From Epiperipatus broadwayi (lineage: Eukaryota > Onychophora > Udeonychophora > Euonychophora > Peripatidae), in NCBI GenBank assembly GCA_028023455.1, contig JAQFVV010006652.1:248001-312000 (forward strand): 64,000 nt of DNA. Reading direction: 5' to 3'. Of the stretch, positions 56,690 to 64,000 are shown one piece after another. Every line of letters starts with the position of its first letter. Position 1 is the first letter of the stretch. Position numbers and translations under genes: made by a program. The notes under the pieces are model-generated. The model saw only the letters and a program-made list of their open reading frames with translations. It made no database searches and was not told the DNA's origin.

Positions 56690-59340
56690 TTTTAAGGGAA
56701 TGTTAATAATCTTAGTTCATGGAGGTTTACTTAAAAGAAAGAAAAGATTTTACAAAATTCGACTCATCAGATTGTTTAGGATTGGCATATTAATTAGAAA
56801 AGCATATATATAAAATTATTAATATTATAAAATCAAATAATAAATAAATGACAGCACTAAGGTTAAGGAAGTTAGAGCATATGAGAGAAAATTAAATATA
56901 TAGAAATCATTTACTTAAGAGCAAATTACATATTATTTATAAAACATATTAATTTAAAAGATAGAAAATTGAACAATACATTAGAATCTTGATAGCAGGA
57001 TTTAAGATTAGTGAGGCTAGATTCATTTTCAAATAGTAGCATAAAAGTTATCTTGCAATTTTAAGAGTCCAATTTAAAATATTGCATGTGCACGGCAACT
57101 AAAATGCAAGTTCTTCGGTGGCAGCAAGCTTCTATTAGCATGAAAGTTCTTAGATCGGGTTTTTACTTCTCTTGGGCAGCAGAATGGTACGGCCGTGGAA
57201 GATGATGACCCATAGGGCCCAGAAGCATGGTGGATTTATTACTACATCATTTTAAGTTTCAAGTGACGTGTAATATGTTTACAATCAGTTCTCTCAATAG
57301 TAGCTAATCTAATCTGTGACTCAAAATTCAGTCATTTTATACTTCTTCTTTATCGGTTGTTTTTGAAGATGCAACAGTAAGATAATGTCCAAAAATAAAT
57401 TCAAATCTATTTCCAGATTAGAAATAGATTTGACAACATGTTTTTAACATGTGTCTCTAATCTTAATCCCATTTTAAGTAAAATTTTAATTAAAAAAATA
57501 CCTACCCCAGATTAAAACAATAGTGCTTCCAACCCCTTTAATTATTTTTAGACAAGTACTGTAGCATCTTCCATATTGGATTTTACAATAGTTTAATAAT
57601 AAATAAAAATAAACAAGCACGATAAAATATTTAAAAATCAATATTTTGTTAGTAGGTTTTGCTCCTATATATATATTTGAGTCGCACCTATGATACTTTA
57701 ATAAAAAAGAACTAATAATTTATAAAAAAGAATTAATAATAATTTTAAAACATGTTATTGAAACATTAAATTTTATAATTTAGGCGAGCATTTCAAATAT
57801 ATACATGAAATATATATACACGACAAAAGGAGCGGGATGGGAAATAGGGATTTAAACACGGGTTAGTAGGTGGAAACATGAAGCTCAATCTTAAGCTAAG
57901 ATTGACTGCTTCAATATCCAACAATAATGCTATCAATCACAAGATATGTCCTTTTCCCCTCTCCAAGAAATGAATGCTTTAATCTAAATAATTAACATAA
58001 GTAATTTAAATAAATCTGAATTCCCATCAACTGTATACACATAATACTCAGGTCTTCATTATTTTCCAACAACTTGCTATGAATATGAGAATGTCATAAG
58101 TTCTTGAAAGCACTTCAGGCATATAATTTTTATAGAACTAATAAACTTCTCTATTAATGCATATAAGTACATATATTACATCTGCTATACTACTATCTTA
58201 ATTTATATATGCATAGTATATACATAAATCATCCGTTATATATACATGTGTATGTAATGAAAAGAACTACTACCCACAGCCCAATAAACAATAATTATCA
58301 TGTTATAATCAAGACCGTCAACAAAATGTGAACTGTTATATGCTATATATATTTTACGGGGGGGGGGGAGCACAGAATAAAATATAACATAGTTCATGGC
58401 TTCACTGTATATATAATTTTGTTAAAATAATTTATTATAATTGATTAATAGAAATATTTAACAAATAGAATGGTAAACTTATTAAATTATTTTAATATAT
58501 GTGCTTCAATAAATATATTCATCCTATTATTATTATTTTTCTATAGTTTGTTTACCATAATGTAAAAGAATTGACTACCATATTTTTCCAATAGATTTCT
58601 GCTAAAAAAATATTATATAAACTTCTAACATTTCAATATATAATATTGCTTACCTAAGATAATAAATAGTGTGACAGAAAATAACCAATAATATACATAG
58701 AAATACTAACAAGACAATAACTGTGGAAATGCCTGATGTTTAGATATACAGGTCTGGTTTATGATGACAGTAATATCCTTTGCATTTACCATTGAAATTC
58801 ATCTTGTATCAAACCAACATGATTAAAATATGCAAATTTTGGTTTTATGCTTATAAATTTTATAGGTCAATGATCTTAGTTCAAAATATATTTAATTAAT
58901 GACTTTCTTTATTCATCTAAACTTGGCTTTAATCAGATATTTTCTGTTGATCAATACTCCAGGTATTAATGAAGATCAAATAACCAGACTAAAAAAAAAA
59001 TCTACAAGTATAGAATACATTCCTAATGTAGTGTTTGAATATGACAATCAATTCCTAAACATGCATATATATAAAAAACAAGACTAGTGAGAATTATAAG
59101 ATACTTCTTGCATATATATATATTGTAAGAATAGCTTATGGTCCATTTCAAACCCACCCTTATATGTCCACAGTAGTAGACTAAACCCATAAAAAAGACA
59201 TTAATAGGTTAAATACATATTTTTTATATGCAAACATACATATAAATACACATACTTGAAGTTTGTTTTAATAAGTATCAGACCAAAATAATGTTGAAAT
59301 TAAGTAAATGCTCCTTTTTAATGGAAAAGAAAAGCTTAAT
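56690..59340. other. Anonymous AT-rich DNA
   Basis: GC-richer patch at 57090-57235 without a recognisable motif; G11 run near 58361. No gene or known repeat is seen. Confidence 0.4.
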
Positions 59341-59351
59341 CTTAGAAACCT

Positions 59352-59443
<92 letters not shown>
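59352..59443. repeat. (TA)n microsatellite
   Basis: An uninterrupted TA dinucleotide run of about 92 bp. The Tyr-Ile frame across it is an artefact. Confidence 0.97.
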
Positions 59444-59444
<1 letters not shown>

Positions 59445-59459
59445 CCAATAATAACTTGT

Positions 59460-62400
59460 TTGTTAATGTGTAGACATCATGATATCGGACAGTAATTTAG
59501 TTGGACATAGTGATGATCTGGAGTCAAGTCAATATCTAAGCAACCTAGTGTTGGAAAATGAGAATAGAATTTTACTACGTAATTTTATTACATAATTCTA
59601 TTATGTAACATCAACAACAACCATTAATTCATGCAACAATAGGCATCTGCAGCAATAGAAAAGGAAACTGAAAATGTGAGTTTGCTGGACAATGGATGTC
59701 AAGTCCTAGTATAAATACAAACCCAATCCATTTCCATTCTCTTTCATATTTTATCAAGTGTTATAACAACCGCAAGCAGCATATAGATTAATATCAAACA
59801 TTAAACAAGCAATAAAATGGACAATGTGTTCAAAGATATTATCTATTCTGCATAAGATTTTAAAGTGCTGAAAGTTAAAACAAATTGTCAACAACATTTA
59901 ACAAGGAAAAAATCAATGAACTTTAACAGCGTAGTAAAAGAATTAAAAATAATTCTTTTAGCAATAATCGAAGATAGGAGACTGTACAATCGAACAAGAA
60001 AAAAAGGAATGTTATATAGCCCGCACATACTGATAAACGATGAAATAAAACTGTCCTTTGCATTAATTTACTCAATACCAATCATAAGCTGAAGAAAATT
60101 TTAAGTATTTTTTCTTGAATTATCAAACAATGTATATTGGCTAGATAAACATGCCATAAGACTGGTGTGCTGTCTTAATTGCCATGAAGCATGATGTTGT
60201 AACTCACTCATATAAATAATGCCTAATCTGAAGTGTATGAGGAACCTGATGCTGGAGAATCTGGAGAATGATGGAGTTATCAGAATGGACTGTATCTATG
60301 AAAGACACTGTTTAAATTATAGACTCTAATCAGAAAGATTTGAATAAAATCAAAATTATCATGTTATATTTTTTTTTACTTTATACATTTGTAAAATTCT
60401 ACTTTTATTATTTTTACACTTGGAAGTTTCAGCAATCAGGAGAGTCCATTCCATAAGAAGCAATGTGGAATGGGGGGGGAGGTTTATTAAGCTATAATTT
60501 TTTTTGTTTTGTACATAAAATTTAAGTTGATTCCCTCCATAGTGACTCAACATTCAGTCACCATCATCACCACATAGTATAGATGAGGTAAGAATTTTTG
60601 ATACTCTTCCATATTAATTTGCACTCACAATTACATGACAGAGTTTACATTATATATTTATTTGTTTATGTTTTCACTAATAATTGTTACATTTAGTTTA
60701 TTCAGTATGAATGATTAACATTCTTGTATGAAAATCTTTTTCTATCCACTTTAGAGAACTTGTATATAGCTAAAAGGAGGGGGGGTCTCCAAAAATGTGG
60801 AACCTCTCCAACAGAAATTGGATGAGAGCTATTGGACATATTGTCTTATAATTTTGTAAATAATTATTTAGCTTCACGATCATCATTATAACAATGAAAT
60901 CATAATTTTTATTTTATTCATGTATCTTGGCTAATCTTATTGACTTTGTAAATAGAGAGTATCTATTAATATATATCTACAAGGGACTTGGGTTGGTATA
61001 ATGAATAATTTAGTTATTGAAATAATAGAGATGCATATGACACACATATAAGCACATATTTTGCCATGTGAATAGAATTTGAATTTTTACCTGTTATTAA
61101 TAAAATTTGTTAATGTGTTTTAAATTAAATTGGTCTCTAGTTTATCAGACTCATTCATACACTCATTCATTAATTTAATTGATTAAATATGTATATGCAC
61201 ACACATACAGAATATTATAACACCGCAATAGAGTTGGATGTATCTTAGGTCAATGAAAACTTAGTTGCTACATAAAGTAAATTCACCCCTGAAGAGAGCC
61301 AAAGGCAACATTCTCCCTGGGCTCAAATACTAAGGCATAATGGAATCTGAAGGAGGGGTGAGGTATGGATGAACTAGTCTAAATTGTATCTAGATTTAAT
61401 GAATAAACTAAGAGCTAACCCATTAGAGGTGAATATGATCATTGGTTAGTTACTTCATTGCATTATTCATAGCATCCTACCCAAAGATGCTCGATCTGAC
61501 CATAGTTAGATGCATTCCCCCTCTTGTGGTGGACAACCCAGACCATGACAATATATATATGGCAAGTTTTTAAAAAAATAATAATAAATCAATGTGTTTC
61601 ACATGCAGAAATGTACATTTTCATGTATATTTTTTAAGCTCATTTTACTGTTCAACACAAAAAGAAATTAAAACCTTGACTTATTTTCCATGTGTTATAT
61701 TTATTACAATTGTAAAATCTCGTAATTAATGAATATACTCATAGAAAATGTAGTTGTTGTTTTTTTAATATTTAGCTTTATTACTACCTATCAAGCTTTC
61801 AATATATTCAATAACATGCTAGCCTGTAATAAGCTAAACATTAAAAAAAAAAAAAAATACATTTTCTGTGAATATATTTCACTAATTACCAGATATTATG
61901 TTGGCTCAGAAAAGAAAATTAGTAATAGTTGAATTATAATTGTAAAATAAAATTTTTAATCAATAAATATTATATAATCTTTATTATTTTTATTCTATTA
62001 CAATTATGGCAAGATGAAATGAATCATAAATTGAATACTACAAATGTCTTTGAATTATATTACAAATGGTTTGTGATGTCAAAAAATTATTTTAAAAAAA
62101 AAGTTTTTCTAATTTATATTTGAGTAATTTCGATAATTTTATTTTCTTAATGTCAGTAACAGTTTGAATTCTGCATTAGATTTTTTTAATAAAATAATTA
62201 TCACTTTAATCGTAATTAAATTGTAATAACCATCCTATATAAAATAACATTGGGGCAATATGGCAGATTCAAAATTCTAAATTCATTTTCAGATGAATAA
62301 AATAAAAACTGAATGGAATGATTATACCCGATTTGCTACTTGAACTTTAAATACATCACATGATCTGAATACAATCACATGATCTTCAAAGTAACAGATG

Positions 62401-64000
62401 CCATTAACAAATTAAATATATATATATCATAGGTTTATTTATAAATTGTAAGACGATCAAACAATTACTAAAATAAAAGAGTTTACTTTCACTTCTTAGG
62501 TAATAAACAATAAGGAACTAACTCTATGGTTCATATGTTATCAATTGCTCAAGAAGTTAATCAAAGGAATCACAAATTTGATATATACATATTTTTTGAC
62601 ATTTTATCCATGATTTTAAATAATAGTATTTAGTTATTAATTAGTCTTCAATTCCAGACAATTAGCCTGCTGAATTGCTAAAAGCTCTTTCTCAAAGTTT
62701 TTCTTCCAGACTCGACATTAGTGAATATTATTAAAACTTAATGGCAGACCATAACCTTCCAGTTCAGAAATTCATCAAAGTAGTTACTTCTGGAACATTC
62801 TAAAAATTAAGCACTGATGTAAATTGATAGGTAGCCCACTGTAAACTCAAGGAAAGTATAACCATTTCCCATATCCAAAGAGAATTAATGAAGAACGCCT
62901 TATCAACCATAGGGAGATCGTGGCTTAATTTTTCCTTCCTTGTTTACTTCCATTTAGGAATGATTAGATATAATTTTACTAACCAATAATTGGATAACTA
63001 GTAGCATTGTTTATGGACTGTCTAAATGAAAGAAAACTGTAAGACTGTTAATAAGCCCACAAAAAAGTTTTCACATCACTTGGAATTGAATCCGAATCAT
63101 GAACTTGGCAGGCATATATATGCTTACTATTATAATAAAACATATATGTTGGAATATATATCTAACAATAAAAATAATAAATATGACGGTAATTAACTAT
63201 TATATACAGTCTTTCAATCCGCAAAAGTACTTTCGGTTAATATTGGTTGGACTAACATTTATGTTTCCAAACATTTTTTTGTTTGTTTATTAACTTAAGA
63301 TTCTACTTTTCCTGCATTAATATATATATTAAGTAAAATATACAGATAAAGCAAACAATAGGGGAAAGAAATAAAAGTAGAATGAGAATAACGGTTAAAT
63401 ATGCTGATAAATATTTTACACATGTTTCTTGCTAATTGAAATATAAAATGTCAAAACGTGCACGCTCTTTGTTAAAGAATTCAAATTAATAATGATAATC
63501 ATTTCAACATTTTATTTACATAATTAAAATGCAAATCAAGCCAACATTTATAAATTATTCAATTATTCTTTTACAAGATGTCAAATCGCCTCTTTGATGT
63601 AGCCAATTCAAAGTTGTAGTAAGTAATCATATATCGCCCAGTGAAAGATCAAACATGAAATTCACAATGGATTATTGAAAAAAAAAAAAAATGAATGAAA
63701 AAAAAATTAATAACTTTAAAATTGGCAGAGAGTATTATAAAAAGCAAACTTTTATTTCATTAATGTTAATTTTATTTAGTTATCATTAGCTTTCATTTTA
63801 CATTATTATAAAACCTTATTCAGAAGAACTAAGCGGTTTGATCTAGAAATGAGAATGGAGAGCCAAAGGTTTCCGAATCAATTCTCAATTGAATAAATTT
63901 AAAAAAAGAAACAGTTTGGTCAATTGAATTCAATTAATCATTCAACTATTTTATTCAAATAAAATGAATAAATCACATCATTAAGTCAGGGCTGGTAATA
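59460..64000. other. Anonymous AT-rich DNA
   Basis: Frames of 60-75 codons are low-complexity or unrecognised. A G9 run occurs near 60472. About 61200-61550 is GC-richer and partly repetitive-looking but unclassified. GGAATTGAATCCGAATC near 63079 is B-box-like on the minus strand. Confidence 0.4.

Noticed and set aside
59291-59473. A Tyr-Ile repeat protein
   Set aside because: It is a translation of the TA microsatellite.

Overview
The window looks like non-coding, strongly AT-rich DNA from an invertebrate animal. I recognise no host gene, exon, rRNA or true tRNA gene. Almost everything identifiable is a transposable element. The mix fits a lophotrochozoan, most likely a mollusc (possibly a cephalopod): an RTE-type LINE with a GAT-repeat tail, Penelope-like elements, GTF2IRD2-like and KIAA1586-like hAT transposons, tRNA-derived SINEs and many fold-back repeats. 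The species assignment is inference.

Layout. 0.1-5.2 kb: a degenerate Penelope-like element (PLE) on the minus strand is split by a full-length, open RTE LINE (971-4265, 13-bp target duplication) and by a small 5'-inverted SINE. 5.5-6.3 kb: a head-to-head pair of a repeat I call F1, which carries a hammerhead-ribozyme fold. 6.4-11.5 kb: anonymous DNA with one SINE and one fold-back repeat. 11.5-14.6 kb: a LINE scrap and a broken GTF2IRD2-like hAT element containing a SINE. 15.2-15.5 kb: a near-perfect fold-back element with another hammerhead-like fold. 21.2-22.2 kb: a Tigger/pogo remnant. 23.0-29.5 kb: three truncated RTE copies, further F1 copies and a fold-back repeat. 31.0 kb: the best conserved F1 hammerhead. 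33.6 kb: a SINE. 37.3-41.0 kb: a KIAA1586-like hAT element whose end is tandemly duplicated and which contains an F1 copy. 41.6-44.1 kb: a fold-back element and SINEs. 44.5-49.5 kb: pieces of several LINEs, one split by a solo LTR whose removal restores the reading frame. 51.3-52.9 kb: a second PLE with RT and GIY-YIG remnants. 53-57 kb: short tandem repeats and a region with LTR-like signals. 57-64 kb: anonymous AT-rich DNA with a long TA microsatellite.

How the parts relate. Only the RTE ORF (982-3939) looks capable of making an intact protein. It or close relatives probably made the truncated copies at 23.0 and 27.1 kb. The SINEs carry target-site duplications typical of LINE-driven insertion. 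The most interesting material is F1: seven copies each contain a recognisable type-I hammerhead fold upstream of a tRNA-like B box. In both inverted pairs the ribozyme strands point outward. PLEs and retrozymes are the known animal carriers of hammerheads, so F1 may be a non-autonomous partner of such elements.
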